A stretch of DNA of 64,000 nucleotides from an uncultured Oscillospiraceae bacterium (GCA_934481355.1 CAKSPH010000006.1:1-64000), one strand, 5' to 3'. Counted from the stretch's first letter, positions 43,479 to 51,707 are shown. The notes: generated from the sequence alone by a model not told the origin. A program made the numbers and translations.

Positions 43479-43496
43479 ATTCAATCAAAAATTTAC

Positions 43497-43537
43497 TTAA
43501 GGCAATATCGCACAAAGATTGTGCGGTGTTGCCTTAA
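43497..43537. repeat. Palindromic element, second repeat family
   Basis: TTAAGGCAATATCGCACAA, loop AGA, TTGTGCGGTGTTGCCTTAA: one nearly perfect hairpin. Related in form to 39273-39335. Confidence 0.55.
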
Positions 43538-43544
43538 CATAATG

Positions 43545-43569
43545 AGCGGCAGTCTTTCAGACTGCCGCT
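43545..43569 (+). terminator. Intrinsic terminator of the ABC transporter operon
   Basis: Perfect 11-base stem AGCGGCAGTCT (43545-43555) and AGACTGCCGCT (43559-43569), loop TTC, then TATTTATTCTTT. Confidence 0.85.
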
Positions 43570-43572
43570 TAT

Positions 43573-45237
43573 TTATTCTTTATTGACGGATCTAAGCTGT
43601 TTGTCGAACTCCTCCTGAGGTACCGGCTTTGAATAATAAAAGCCCTGCGCGGCGTCGCAGCCGCATTCACTCAGGAATTTTGCCTGCTCCCTGGTCTCAA
43701 CTCCCTCGGCGATGATATCAAGCCCGATATCCTGCGACATTGATATGGTGTGCGAGATTATCTTCCTGCCACGGCTGCTCTCCATAAACTCCGACAGAAA
43801 TTCGCGGTCTATCTTCAGCACGTCAAACTGCGTGGTTTTCAGCATATTCAGCGAGGAATAACCCGAACCGAAATCATCCATCAGCATTGTGAAGCCTGCT
43901 TCTTTCAGTCGGCTGACAACGTCGCTCACGCCCTCGGCGTCCGTGGATTCGGTGATTTCAAGCTCCAGATAATGTACCGGGACATCGTATTTCTTCACAA
44001 GATGGGTAAGTTCTCCCACTACGTCGAATGTGTGTATGTACTCACGGGAGATATTCACGGAAACAGGCACCGGAGTTATTCCGCTGTCTATCCACTCGCG
44101 GAGCTTTTTGCAGGCGCTGTCCCAGATTATCTGGTCGAGCTTCAGGATAAATCCGTTCTGCTCGAATATCGGAACAAATTCTGCCGGTGAAATCATTCCC
44201 TTCTGCGGATGTATCCAGCGGGCAAGCGCCTCGGCTCCGATGATTTTCCCTGTCGAAATGCAGTATTTCGGCTGGAGATACATCACGAACTGATTGTCGA
44301 GAAGCGCGTTCTTCATGTCGTCCTCGATGCTCTGCTTCTGCTGGAGCTCGCTTCTCATTCTTCCGTTGAAAAAAGCGATATTGTTCAGCGCGTTGCCCTT
44401 TATTGAGCGCCGCGCGATGGTAGCGTTGTCGCCGTGCCTGCGGGTATGGAGCGTCCTGTCCTCGGCAATCGCAACGCCGAATATAAGACGGTAATCCATA
44501 TCCTTGAAGCCTGTAAGCAGGCTCTCTATCTTGTGGATAAAGTCCAGAAGCGCCTTGTCGTTTTCATACGTTGTCACCAGCATGAAAACATCGGAGGTCA
44601 GCCGGCAGAAAGGCTGTTCCTCGTTGCAGATAAGCGCCAGGGACGTGCCGAGATAAGACAGGAGCTCGTCGCCGCGCTCGACGCCGTATTTCTCGTTTAT
44701 CAGCTTGAAACGCTCGACATCGAACTGGATAAACGCTATCTCCTCGTCCGGGTGGCGCGCCATCATCGCGGCAACAGCGTCGCTGAATATCTTCGGCGAC
44801 TGGTCGGAGGAAAACTCCTTCAGCACCCTGCGGTAGAAAAGCTCTTTCTTGGAATAGGGGCGTATCGTTCCGTGGACTGCCGTTATCTTTCCGGCGTTAT
44901 CGCGGAGAAAATGCGCATAAAAGCCGCAGTCCGAGTATTCCTCTTCCGGCGTGAACTTCATGTTTATCTCAACGCTGAGACTGTTGCGGTCTGTACCTGA
45001 GATGATCCCCTCCTCAATGCGCGAGGAAAATACATTGAACGCCGGCATACTCTCAGGGTCTATCAGGCCGCTTTCCCGCAGGAAATCGAGTGGGTCGTCC
45101 TTCACGGAATCAAACAGAGGACAGCCGACAGTGGCAATAGTGCCCTCGTTGCAGTCCCACAGGAAATGAAGCGAATGCTTATCCCTGTCCAGCATACTTA
45201 TGAACAGCCTGGCGTCCTTTTCAGAAATTTTGCACAT
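43573..45237 (-). CDS. EAL-domain c-di-GMP phosphodiesterase with degenerate GGDEF domain
   Basis: 554 residues, soluble. Residues 1-130 form a PAS-like sensor region. Residues about 135-300 have the GGDEF fold ('AFIQFDVERFKLINEKYG'), but the active-site loop is 'RLTSDVFMLV' at 212-221 in place of GGDEF, so it should not make c-di-GMP. Residues about 305-550 form a complete EAL domain: 'EALAR' at 336-340, 'NISREY', 'ELEITES', 'DDFGSGYSS' at 454-462, 'KIDREF', 'EGVE' at 511-514. It should therefore break c-di-GMP down, perhaps under GTP or sensor control by the other two domains. It is a single gene with its own promoter. Confidence 0.9.
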   Translation of the reverse strand: MCKISEKDARLFISMLDRDKHSLHFLWDCNEGTIATVGCPLFDSVKDDPLDFLRESGLIDPESMPAFNVFSSRIEEGIISGTDRNSLSVEINMKFTPEEEYSDCGFYAHFLRDNAGKITAVHGTIRPYSKKELFYRRVLKEFSSDQSPKIFSDAVAAMMARHPDEEIAFIQFDVERFKLINEKYGVERGDELLSYLGTSLALICNEEQPFCRLTSDVFMLVTTYENDKALLDFIHKIESLLTGFKDMDYRLIFGVAIAEDRTLHTRRHGDNATIARRSIKGNALNNIAFFNGRMRSELQQKQSIEDDMKNALLDNQFVMYLQPKYCISTGKIIGAEALARWIHPQKGMISPAEFVPIFEQNGFILKLDQIIWDSACKKLREWIDSGITPVPVSVNISREYIHTFDVVGELTHLVKKYDVPVHYLELEITESTDAEGVSDVVSRLKEAGFTMLMDDFGSGYSSLNMLKTTQFDVLKIDREFLSEFMESSRGRKIISHTISMSQDIGLDIIAEGVETREQAKFLSECGCDAAQGFYYSKPVPQEEFDKQLRSVNKE

Positions 45238-45290
45238 TTTTCACACCACCATTCCAGCCAATATTTTATCATACAAATTCTCTTTATACA

Positions 45291-45319
45291 ATTATACCAC
45301 AACTTTGATAAAAAATCAA
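45291..45319 (-). promoter_or_regulatory. Promoter of the EAL protein gene
   Basis: On the minus strand TTGATT (45314-45319), 17 bases, TATAAT (45291-45296). Confidence 0.7.
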
Positions 45320-45354
45320 GAGATTTTGTTAAAAATGCAGTAGATAATTCGACA

Positions 45355-45366
45355 CAAGAGGTGACC
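45355..45366. repeat. Solitary MITE-like end
   Basis: CAAGAGGTGACC, six bases before the recO stop codon on the opposite side; only the terminal bases of the repeat remain. Confidence 0.35.
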
Positions 45367-45371
45367 AAGAG

Positions 45372-46142
45372 TTAATTATTCTCCAAAGGCTGACGAATAG
45401 CCTTAAAGTAGTCCAGCGCCGTGAACGTCCTCTCGGTTCGGGCAAGAAAATAGTTTTCGGTCACGCGCTCCATCAGCGCCGCTCCGCCGTCGGACATATC
45501 AAACCTGAACGCGCGGTTCAGCGGGGCGTAAACGATGTTCTGCATTGCGGAGAACACCTCCGGGGTGAGCGCATAGTACCTCCCGCCGTAGCTTCTGTCG
45601 AAGCATTCCCCGCAGAAAAGCTCTCCGCTGTCCGGCAGGAGGAACATTTCAGAGTGCTCCGGAGCTCCGCAGTTGCAGCATCCGCGCAGGTCGGGCCGGT
45701 ACCCCAGCATACAGGAATACCTCAGCTCGAACGCGGATTTTACGCATGAAAGCCGTGCCTCAGTCCGGGCGGTCTCCGCCTCGTAGAGCGCTATTGCGAA
45801 GAACCGCACGAGGCTGTCCTGCTCCTGTTCCTGCGGGGTGCAGAATTTCACCGCCTGAGCAAAATAGGAGCCAAGCGACAGCTTCACGATATCGCTTCCG
45901 AGGTCGTGGAAGCTCCGCTTGGGCTTCGCGGAATTCACGGAGTAGCGCTCTTTCGTCTTGTTAAGACAGAAAGTGGAATAGGAAAACAGCCCGCATGAAC
46001 CTAACAGCGAGCTGTTCAGCTTTTTTACGCCGTGGGCGGTGGCTTCGACTATTCCCTGTTCGTCCGTGAGGATATCCAGAAAACAACTGTTTTCGCCGAT
46101 TTCACGCCGCCCTACAACGATACCATCATAAGTGAAGAGCAT
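45372..46142 (-). CDS. recO: DNA repair protein RecO
   Basis: 256 residues. It has an N-terminal OB fold ('TYDGIVVGRREIGENSCFLDILTDEQGIVEATAHGVKK') and a zinc finger with 'CCNCG' and 'CGECF' (about 167-202). RecO helps RecR load RecA on single-stranded DNA. The start is the ATG that shares its A with the era TGA stop (TGATG); GAGGAAGAGGG lies upstream. It is the last gene of the GNAT-hisS-rimM-trmD-era-recO operon. Confidence 0.92.
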   Translation of the reverse strand: MLFTYDGIVVGRREIGENSCFLDILTDEQGIVEATAHGVKKLNSSLLGSCGLFSYSTFCLNKTKERYSVNSAKPKRSFHDLGSDIVKLSLGSYFAQAVKFCTPQEQEQDSLVRFFAIALYEAETARTEARLSCVKSAFELRYSCMLGYRPDLRGCCNCGAPEHSEMFLLPDSGELFCGECFDRSYGGRYYALTPEVFSAMQNIVYAPLNRAFRFDMSDGGAALMERVTENYFLARTERTFTALDYFKAIRQPLENN

Positions 46143-47056
46143 CAGAGCTCGCCCTCTTCCTCGCTGTACATTCCGAGGTCTGAGATAACGCGCTCGCGGT
46201 TGCGCCAGTCCTCCTTGACCTTTACAAAGCACTGGAGATTCACTTTCGCGCCGAGCAGTTCCTCCATATCCTCCCGCGCCATGGAGGCAATCTTCTTGAG
46301 CTTCTCGCCGCCCTTGCCGATTATCATGCCCTTGTGGCTGTCCTTCTCGCAGATGATAACGACGCTTATGTCGATTATCTCGGTATCGCCCTTCATGCGG
46401 GTCTTGAACTTCTCCACATCAACGGCGGTGCCGTGGGGGATCTCCTCCTGCATAACGCGGAGTATCTTCTCTCGCACTATCTCGGAGCACATGAAACGCT
46501 CTGTACGGTCTGTTGCGATATCGTCCGGGAAGAAATGCTCCCCCTCCACCGCGAAGCGCTCCAGCACCGGCATTATCTGGTCGGTGTTTATGCGGTTCTT
46601 CACGGAGATCGGGATTATCTCCTCAAAGTCGTAAAGCTCGGAATACTGCTGTATTATCTTCAGAATATCGCTCTTGTCCTTCAGCAGGTCTACCTTGTTC
46701 AGCAGGAGCACCACCGCCGTACCATGGGAGGCAAAGCTGCGGATCAAGTCCTGCTCGATGGAGGATATCTTCTTTGTTACGTCCGCCATGAGAATTGCGC
46801 AGTCCACGTCGTCAACGCTCCTGCGGATGGACTTCACCATGTGCTCGGAAAGCTTGGTCTTTGGTCTGTGCATTCCCGGGGTGTCGATAAAGACGTACTG
46901 CGTGTCCCCCTTTGTCAGCACGCCGTTTATGCGGTTGCGCGTGGTCTGCGGCTTTTCGCTGACAATGGATATCTTCTCGCCCACAAGCAGGTTTGTCAGC
47001 GAGGACTTCCCTGCGTTAGCGCGGCCTGTTATTGCAATGAATGCGTTCTTTGTCAT
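46142..47056 (-). CDS. era: GTPase Era
   Basis: 304 residues. G1 'GRANAGKSSL', G2/T 'PQTTRNRINGV', G3 'DTPGMHRPK', G4 'NKVD' and G5 regions make the GTPase domain. The KH domain contains 'EKDSHKGMIIGKGGEKLKKIASMAREDMEELLG'. Era binds 16S rRNA and helps 30S subunit maturation. It lies one base after trmD and overlaps recO by one base. Confidence 0.95.
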   Translation of the reverse strand: MTKNAFIAITGRANAGKSSLTNLLVGEKISIVSEKPQTTRNRINGVLTKGDTQYVFIDTPGMHRPKTKLSEHMVKSIRRSVDDVDCAILMADVTKKISSIEQDLIRSFASHGTAVVLLLNKVDLLKDKSDILKIIQQYSELYDFEEIIPISVKNRINTDQIMPVLERFAVEGEHFFPDDIATDRTERFMCSEIVREKILRVMQEEIPHGTAVDVEKFKTRMKGDTEIIDISVVIICEKDSHKGMIIGKGGEKLKKIASMAREDMEELLGAKVNLQCFVKVKEDWRNRERVISDLGMYSEEEGEL

Positions 47057-47057
47057 T

Positions 47058-48152
47058 TTATTTACCCTTGTACTCTAATCGGAATTCCTCGCAGATCACC
47101 GGATCGTCTTCGTTCAAGGAATCGCGATATTCCCTGAACCAGTCTATGAAATCATCGTCCGCGCTGATTTTCCGCACCTGTCCGATATTTTCGCCATCAT
47201 ACTCCACCACATAAGCCCTGATGATTTTCAGCACGCACTTAGGGATACCGTCCAAGTCGGTGATAATATAATACCCGCCGATTTCCGGGAGCTCGTCGTC
47301 TTCGCAGCGATACGCAATGGAGCGCTTCTTTCCCCGGAGAATGGGCTTCAGCTCCATGTTGACCTCTTCCTCGGTCTTTGCCAGGGTTCTTATTCCGGAA
47401 TACTGCGCGTCCTCCGGCAGTCCCTTTACTTCAAGGAATCTGCCCCAGAAATCCCGGACAGCCGCGTTTATATAAGCCCTGTGCATATCCGGGCGCTTGC
47501 GCCTGGTCACTCTTAAAGCCTCGCGGCTCTGCCATTCGGTGACGGTCTTGTGGTCTCCCGTAAGAAGCGTCTCCGGTACTTTCCTGCCGCGCCATTCCTC
47601 CGGGCGTGTGAACTGCGGGTACTCCAGAAGCCCGTTGTAGTGGCTCTCAATGCTGTAAGCGTCCTCGTTCGGGAGCACGCCGGGCTGTAACCTCGCCACT
47701 GCGTCCGCAACGACAAGCGCCGGAAGCTCGCCGCCGGTCAGTACATAATCCCCTATCGACAGCTCCTCGCAGTCAAGTTCGTCAAGCACACGCTGATCTA
47801 TGCCCTCGTAATGCCCGCACAGCAGGATGAGCCACGGCTCCTGCGCCAGCTCCTGCACCTTTTCCTGCGTGAGGGTCTCACCCTGCGGGGACATATAGAT
47901 TATACGTGGAGCGCCCTCCCGCTGGGCCTTTATCGCCGAAATACAGTCGTACACCGGCTGAGCCTGCATGACCATTCCCGTGCCGCCGCCGTAGGGCTTG
48001 TCGTCCACGCGGCGGTGCCTGTTCTCGGTGTACTCCCGGATATCGTGGGAATATATCTCAATATGCCCGTTCGTTATGCCGCGCCCGATTATGCTCTCAT
48101 GGATAACGCTGTCGCACATATCCGTGAACAGCGTGGCAATGTCTATTCTCAT
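47058..48152 (-). CDS. trmD: tRNA (m1G37) methyltransferase TrmD fused to an ASCH-like domain
   Basis: 364 residues, against about 240 for TrmD. Residues 1 to about 232 are TrmD with its knotted SAM site: 'CGHYEGIDQR' at 112-121, 'SIGDYVLTGGE' at 132-142, and 'PEEWRG'. The enzyme methylates G37 next to the anticodon and prevents frameshifts. Residues about 235-364 are an added domain with ASCH features: 'ILRGKKRS', 'PEIGGYYIITDLDGIPKCVLKI', 'DWFREYRDSL' and the closing 'CEEFRLEY'. ASCH domains are thought to bind RNA or modified nucleotides. There is no break in frame at the junction. The start overlaps the rimM stop by four bases. Confidence 0.93.
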   Translation of the reverse strand: MRIDIATLFTDMCDSVIHESIIGRGITNGHIEIYSHDIREYTENRHRRVDDKPYGGGTGMVMQAQPVYDCISAIKAQREGAPRIIYMSPQGETLTQEKVQELAQEPWLILLCGHYEGIDQRVLDELDCEELSIGDYVLTGGELPALVVADAVARLQPGVLPNEDAYSIESHYNGLLEYPQFTRPEEWRGRKVPETLLTGDHKTVTEWQSREALRVTRRKRPDMHRAYINAAVRDFWGRFLEVKGLPEDAQYSGIRTLAKTEEEVNMELKPILRGKKRSIAYRCEDDELPEIGGYYIITDLDGIPKCVLKIIRAYVVEYDGENIGQVRKISADDDFIDWFREYRDSLNEDDPVICEEFRLEYKGK

Positions 48153-48676
48153 TCTCCGTCCTCGTCAGCGTCGTCGAAAAGTCCGGGAAGCGGGCGGATT
48201 ATCATCTCGCCTGCGTCGATATCGGTCTTAAGCACCACCTCGTCAATGCAGGGGAAAAGCAGCTCGCTGCCGTCATCTTTCCTGATGGAATACACGTCGC
48301 TGGCTCCGTTCTGGTACACGTCGGTTATCTTGCCGTAGACCGCGCCGGTGTCTGCGTCCTTTACGGTCAGCCCGATTATGTCCTGAATGAAGTACAGACC
48401 CTCTTCAAGCTCCGCGTCGTTGCGGTCGAGATAGAGCAGCTTCCCGACAAGCGGCTGAGCCTCCTCTATCCTGTCTATCCCCTCGAACTTCATAACGACA
48501 ACGTTCTTGTGCGGGAATGCCCGTGTGACGTTCACCGCCGTTTTCCCCCTGTCGAGATACAGCGTATCGAAATCGCACAGCACCTCGGCGCTGTCACAGT
48601 AATACTGCACGCGCACCTCGCCGCGTATTCCCTGGGTCGCAACGATTTTTCCTATTTCAAGAAACTGTTTTTTCAT
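48149..48676 (-). CDS. rimM: Ribosome maturation factor RimM
   Basis: 175 residues from the ATG at 48674-48676 (GAGGA upstream). The N-terminal barrel 'LEIGKIVATQGIRGEVRVQ' and the C-terminal PRC-like barrel 'DIIGLTVKDADTGAVYGKITDVYQNGASDVYSI' are intact. RimM binds ribosomal protein S19 during 30S assembly. Its pairing with trmD is conserved across bacteria. Confidence 0.94.
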   Translation of the reverse strand: MKKQFLEIGKIVATQGIRGEVRVQYYCDSAEVLCDFDTLYLDRGKTAVNVTRAFPHKNVVVMKFEGIDRIEEAQPLVGKLLYLDRNDAELEEGLYFIQDIIGLTVKDADTGAVYGKITDVYQNGASDVYSIRKDDGSELLFPCIDEVVLKTDIDAGEMIIRPLPGLFDDADEDGE

Positions 48677-48684
48677 CGTGTTCC

Positions 48685-49911
48685 TCACAGACCTATCTTG
48701 ATTATCTCATCAAAGCCCTGCTGCTTCGCCTTTGAGTAAGCCTTATCCGCTTTCTTGCGGTTAGCCGCGGCGATGAGCGTAACGTCGCTGTCCGCCTGTA
48801 GTTCATCGGACTTCGCGATGGCCTCCAGAACAGCCTCCGGGCTGTGGAGTATCGCGGTTTTCTTTCTGCTTCCAGCAAGCTGTATATTGTTCTCGGTGAC
48901 GATGGAGAAGATGCGCTCAAAGCCGATGGAGAAGCCGACCGCCGGAACCGTATCCCCCGTGAATCTGCCTATGAGATTATCGTAGCGCCCGCCGCCTGCG
49001 ACTGTTCCGCCGAACTGCCTGCTTGCCACCTCGAAAACCGTTCCGGTGTAGTAGCCCTGACCTCTTACAAGGGACGGGTCGAACTCAACGGTATAGCCGT
49101 CGGAGAGCTTGTCCGCAGTTTCGATTATCGTGCGGAGCTGCTCCAGCGTTTCCTTTGCGTCCTCGGAGCAGTACTGCGCCATGTCGTCCAGCGTGAGCTT
49201 TCCCTTGGCGAGAAGCCCGGAGAGCGCTTCCACGGCGGCTTCCGGCATTCCCTTTTCGCGGAGCTCGTTCGCTACTCCCTCCGCACCTATCTTGTCAAGC
49301 TTGTCGAAGCTGACTGAAACAGTGTCAAGAGCCTCCTCCGGAAAGCCCATGGTCAGCAGGGAGTTTCTCAGCACGCGGCGGTCGTTCACACGCACGGTGA
49401 ACTCGCCTATACCTATCTTTGAAAGCGCCTTTGCGGTCACGGAGATAAGCTCGATCTCACAGCACCATGAATCCGAGCCGAGAATATCTATATCGCACTG
49501 CACGAACTCGCGCAGTCTGCCGCGCTGTGGTCTTTCCGCACGGTAAACCCTGTCTATCTGAATGCACTTGAACGGCGAGGGCAGGCTGTTGCGGTTGTTC
49601 GCATAGTAACGAGAAAGCGGCAGGGTCAGGTCGTAGCGGAGTCCCAGGTCGCACAGCTCCTTTTCGTCCACCGGTGACTTTGCAAGAGCCTCCGCCAGCT
49701 TGTCGCCGCGCTTCATTATGCGGAAGATGAGGTTCAGATTGTCGCCGCCGTCGCTCTTGTCGAGGTTCTCGGCGCTCTCTATCGCCGGTGTGTAAATGCG
49801 GGTGAATCCGCTTGCAGTGTAGGTTTCCAGAATGATGTTCATAAGGCGGTCGCGCTGTGCGGCTGCCTCCGGTAAATACTCCTGCATACCCTTCTGAGGC
49901 TTTATGTTCAT
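48685..49911 (-). CDS. hisS: Histidyl-tRNA synthetase
   Basis: 408 residues. Class II motifs are visible: 'DLGLRYDLTLPLSRYYANN', 'FKCIQIDRVYRAERPQRGRLREFVQCDIDILG' (motif 2), and 'GFSIGFERIFSI' (motif 3). The histidine-binding segment reads 'LVRGQGYYTGTVFE', where many bacteria have RGLDYYTG. The C-terminal anticodon-binding domain is short. It charges tRNA-His. It follows a GNAT gene by 18 bases and is followed by rimM after eight bases. Confidence 0.93.
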   Translation of the reverse strand: MNIKPQKGMQEYLPEAAAQRDRLMNIILETYTASGFTRIYTPAIESAENLDKSDGGDNLNLIFRIMKRGDKLAEALAKSPVDEKELCDLGLRYDLTLPLSRYYANNRNSLPSPFKCIQIDRVYRAERPQRGRLREFVQCDIDILGSDSWCCEIELISVTAKALSKIGIGEFTVRVNDRRVLRNSLLTMGFPEEALDTVSVSFDKLDKIGAEGVANELREKGMPEAAVEALSGLLAKGKLTLDDMAQYCSEDAKETLEQLRTIIETADKLSDGYTVEFDPSLVRGQGYYTGTVFEVASRQFGGTVAGGGRYDNLIGRFTGDTVPAVGFSIGFERIFSIVTENNIQLAGSRKKTAILHSPEAVLEAIAKSDELQADSDVTLIAAANRKKADKAYSKAKQQGFDEIIKIGL

Positions 49912-49929
49912 GTTTGTGTTTCCTTTCGT

Positions 49930-50361
49930 TTATAGATACTGGATAAATCCTGTCTTTTCCGTTCTGTCATAGCCTGCGCGCTCATAGAAATTCAGCGTGC
50001 TCGGAAGCTTCGAGCCGGTCATGAGAATGAGCCGGTAGCAGTTCTCGCGCTTAGCTGTTTCCTTTGCGTACTCAAGGCAGGCCGTTGCAAGTCCTCTTCC
50101 CCGGTAATCCGGGTGAGTCACCACGTTCTCCACCCACGCGTAGGGGCGGGGTCCGTGCGTAAGGTTAGGCATGATGACGCAGGTTATCGTGGATACAAGC
50201 CTGCCGTCCTCCTCCGCAGCGATAAGGTGGTAGTCCGGGTCGTTAACAAGGCGCTCCCACAGTTCGCGGGTCTGCGCCGCCGGGGGTATCTCCGTTTCGT
50301 GGAGGTAGAGATACAGCTCCATGAGCTGCTCATATTCATCTGTGCGGACTTCTCTTATCAT
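49930..50361 (-). CDS. GNAT family N-acetyltransferase
   Basis: 143 residues from the ATG at 50359-50361 (AAGGAGG upstream). Motif A 'AWVENVVTHPDYRGRGLATACLEYAKETA' and 'NFYERAGYDRT' fit the family. The substrate is unknown. It is the first gene of the hisS-recO operon, which may suggest a protein or ribosomal substrate, but this is only from position. Confidence 0.83.
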   Translation of the reverse strand: MIREVRTDEYEQLMELYLYLHETEIPPAAQTRELWERLVNDPDYHLIAAEEDGRLVSTITCVIMPNLTHGPRPYAWVENVVTHPDYRGRGLATACLEYAKETAKRENCYRLILMTGSKLPSTLNFYERAGYDRTEKTGFIQYL

Positions 50362-50388
50362 ACTGCCGCCTCCTTGCACATATATATT

Positions 50389-50417
50389 ATTTTACCACAT
50401 AATCGGTCTTATTTCAA
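50389..50417 (-). promoter_or_regulatory. Promoter of the GNAT-hisS-rimM-trmD-era-recO operon
   Basis: On the minus strand TTGAAA (50412-50417), 17 bases, TAAAAT (50389-50394). Confidence 0.7.
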
Positions 50418-50429
50418 GTGGTAAATAAG

Positions 50430-50460
50430 AAAAAAGCCGCTCCTGACCGAACGGCTTTAT
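50430..50460 (-). terminator. Intrinsic terminator after lgt
   Basis: AAAGCCG (50433-50439) and CGGCTTT (50452-50458); the minus-strand product continues TTTTCTTATTT. Confidence 0.75.
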
Positions 50461-50467
50461 GGTGATT

Positions 50468-51253
50468 TCAAACAAGCTGTTTTTTTGCCCGGAGCTTCGT
50501 CACAATAAGGAACACCGGGACTGCGATGAACACCGCAATGCTGATAAGCTGCGACGTGGAAAGCCCGAACAGGAATCCCCTGTAATCGTCGCCGCGCCAG
50601 AATTCCAGCGTGAACCTCCCGACCGCGTACGCCATGAGGTACACCGCCAGAAGCCGGTTTTTGAGCCACCCCTTGTGCAGCATGAGCGTCAGCACAAGGA
50701 ACAGCGCCAGCTCCAGTCCGGCTTCATAGAGCTGCACGGGAACGCGCGGAACTCCGTTTGCGCCCTCGATGAGGGAATGCGTGAACGTAACTCCGTGCTC
50801 CCATTCAACGCCGTAGCAGCAGCCGCCCAGGAAGCAGCCTATCCGCCCGAACATATGGAACAGCGCGATTGACGGAGCCGCGCAGTCCGCGACCAGCCAG
50901 GGCTCCAACTTCTGATAGCGCACAGACAGGAACCCGCCAGCCAGCCCGCCGAGAAGTCCTCCGTAGAACACCGAGCCGCCGAAGATCATCTGCGCGTTAC
51001 TCCAGAATTCCTCAAAGCTGCCCGCGCCGAAAAGCTGACTCCAGTACTGTATGTTGGTTATGCCATAAAGCAGGTGCATTCCGACCGCGCAGCCCACACC
51101 GCCGAAAAGCAGAACGAATATCATGCTGATGTCGCTGCCGCCGCGCTTCTTGTAGGCGCGCACCGCAAGGGGAGCAGCCGCGAAAAGTCCGGCGAGGGCG
51201 GTTATCATATAGCTGCTGTAATATTTTCCGAATAGTTCAAATCCCGGGAACAT
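50468..51253 (-). CDS. lgt: Prolipoprotein diacylglyceryl transferase family protein
   Basis: 261 residues with about seven membrane helices. Lgt attaches a diacylglyceryl group to the lipobox Cys of prelipoproteins. 'FYGGLLGGLAGG' matches the HGG helix, 'FGRIGCFLGGCCYG' matches the signature GRxGNFxNxExxG but with Cys and Gly at several places, and 'LEFWRGDD' matches the C-terminal Arg segment. This Cys-rich variant is a subfamily of PF01790; whether it is the main Lgt of the cell is not certain. It begins right after a terminator whose U-tract runs into its RBS (TTTTTTGGAGG), so it relies on read-through or on an internal promoter. Confidence 0.82.
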   Translation of the reverse strand: MFPGFELFGKYYSSYMITALAGLFAAAPLAVRAYKKRGGSDISMIFVLLFGGVGCAVGMHLLYGITNIQYWSQLFGAGSFEEFWSNAQMIFGGSVFYGGLLGGLAGGFLSVRYQKLEPWLVADCAAPSIALFHMFGRIGCFLGGCCYGVEWEHGVTFTHSLIEGANGVPRVPVQLYEAGLELALFLVLTLMLHKGWLKNRLLAVYLMAYAVGRFTLEFWRGDDYRGFLFGLSTSQLISIAVFIAVPVFLIVTKLRAKKQLV

Positions 51254-51270
51254 TTATCCTCCAAAAAAGA

Positions 51271-51296
51271 GAGCCCTGCCCAACCGGGCAGGGCTC
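51271..51296 (-). terminator. Strong terminator between the DUF4190 gene and lgt
   Basis: Perfect 11-base stem GAGCCCTGCCC (51271-51281) and GGGCAGGGCTC (51286-51296). On the minus strand it ends TCTTTTTT, directly before the lgt GGAGG. Confidence 0.85.
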
Positions 51297-51320
51297 CTGT
51301 GTAATTCGTGACCTCAGGGA

Positions 51321-51632
51321 TCAATAGCTGCCTGCTGCGGCTGCACCAGCCAAGATTGCGCCTGCGCAGACTGCTACGCAGATGATCGCAACAACGTCGA
51401 GTGCGAGAGCTACAATGCCGAGAACCAGACCTGCGGTTGCAAGACCCTTCTCGTTACCCTCACAGTTACCAGCCTTTACATTCTTGAGTGCAAGCGCGCC
51501 GAAAACGATACCTGCAATAGAACAAAGGGGCATAATGTAGCTGATGAAAGGAATAACGCTGCCCAGCATACCGCCTGCGATACCAACGATACCGCAAACC
51601 AGGGATACGATCGCCATATTCTTTGTTGTCAT
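51321..51632 (-). CDS. DUF4190-like small membrane protein
   Basis: 103 residues from the ATG at 51630-51632 (AGGAGG upstream). Two or three hydrophobic segments, 'MAIVSLVCGIVGIAGGMLGSVI', 'IMPLCSIAGIVFGALAL' and 'LATAGLVLGIVALALDVVAIICVAVCAG', with 'KGLATAGLVLGI' as the DUF4190-type motif. The function of this family is unknown. It has its own strong promoter and terminator, so it may be highly expressed. Codon choice is like that of abundant proteins. Confidence 0.8.
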   Translation of the reverse strand: MTTKNMAIVSLVCGIVGIAGGMLGSVIPFISYIMPLCSIAGIVFGALALKNVKAGNCEGNEKGLATAGLVLGIVALALDVVAIICVAVCAGAILAGAAAAGSY

Positions 51633-51678
51633 AACCAAACCTCCTGTTTGTACATATTTATGGTTTATCACCAAATTT

Positions 51679-51707
51679 ATTATATCATATTTTTTCGTAC
51701 ACGTCAA
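51679..51707 (-). promoter_or_regulatory. Promoter of the DUF4190-like gene
   Basis: On the minus strand TTGACG (51702-51707), 17 bases, TATAAT (51679-51684). Confidence 0.75.
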
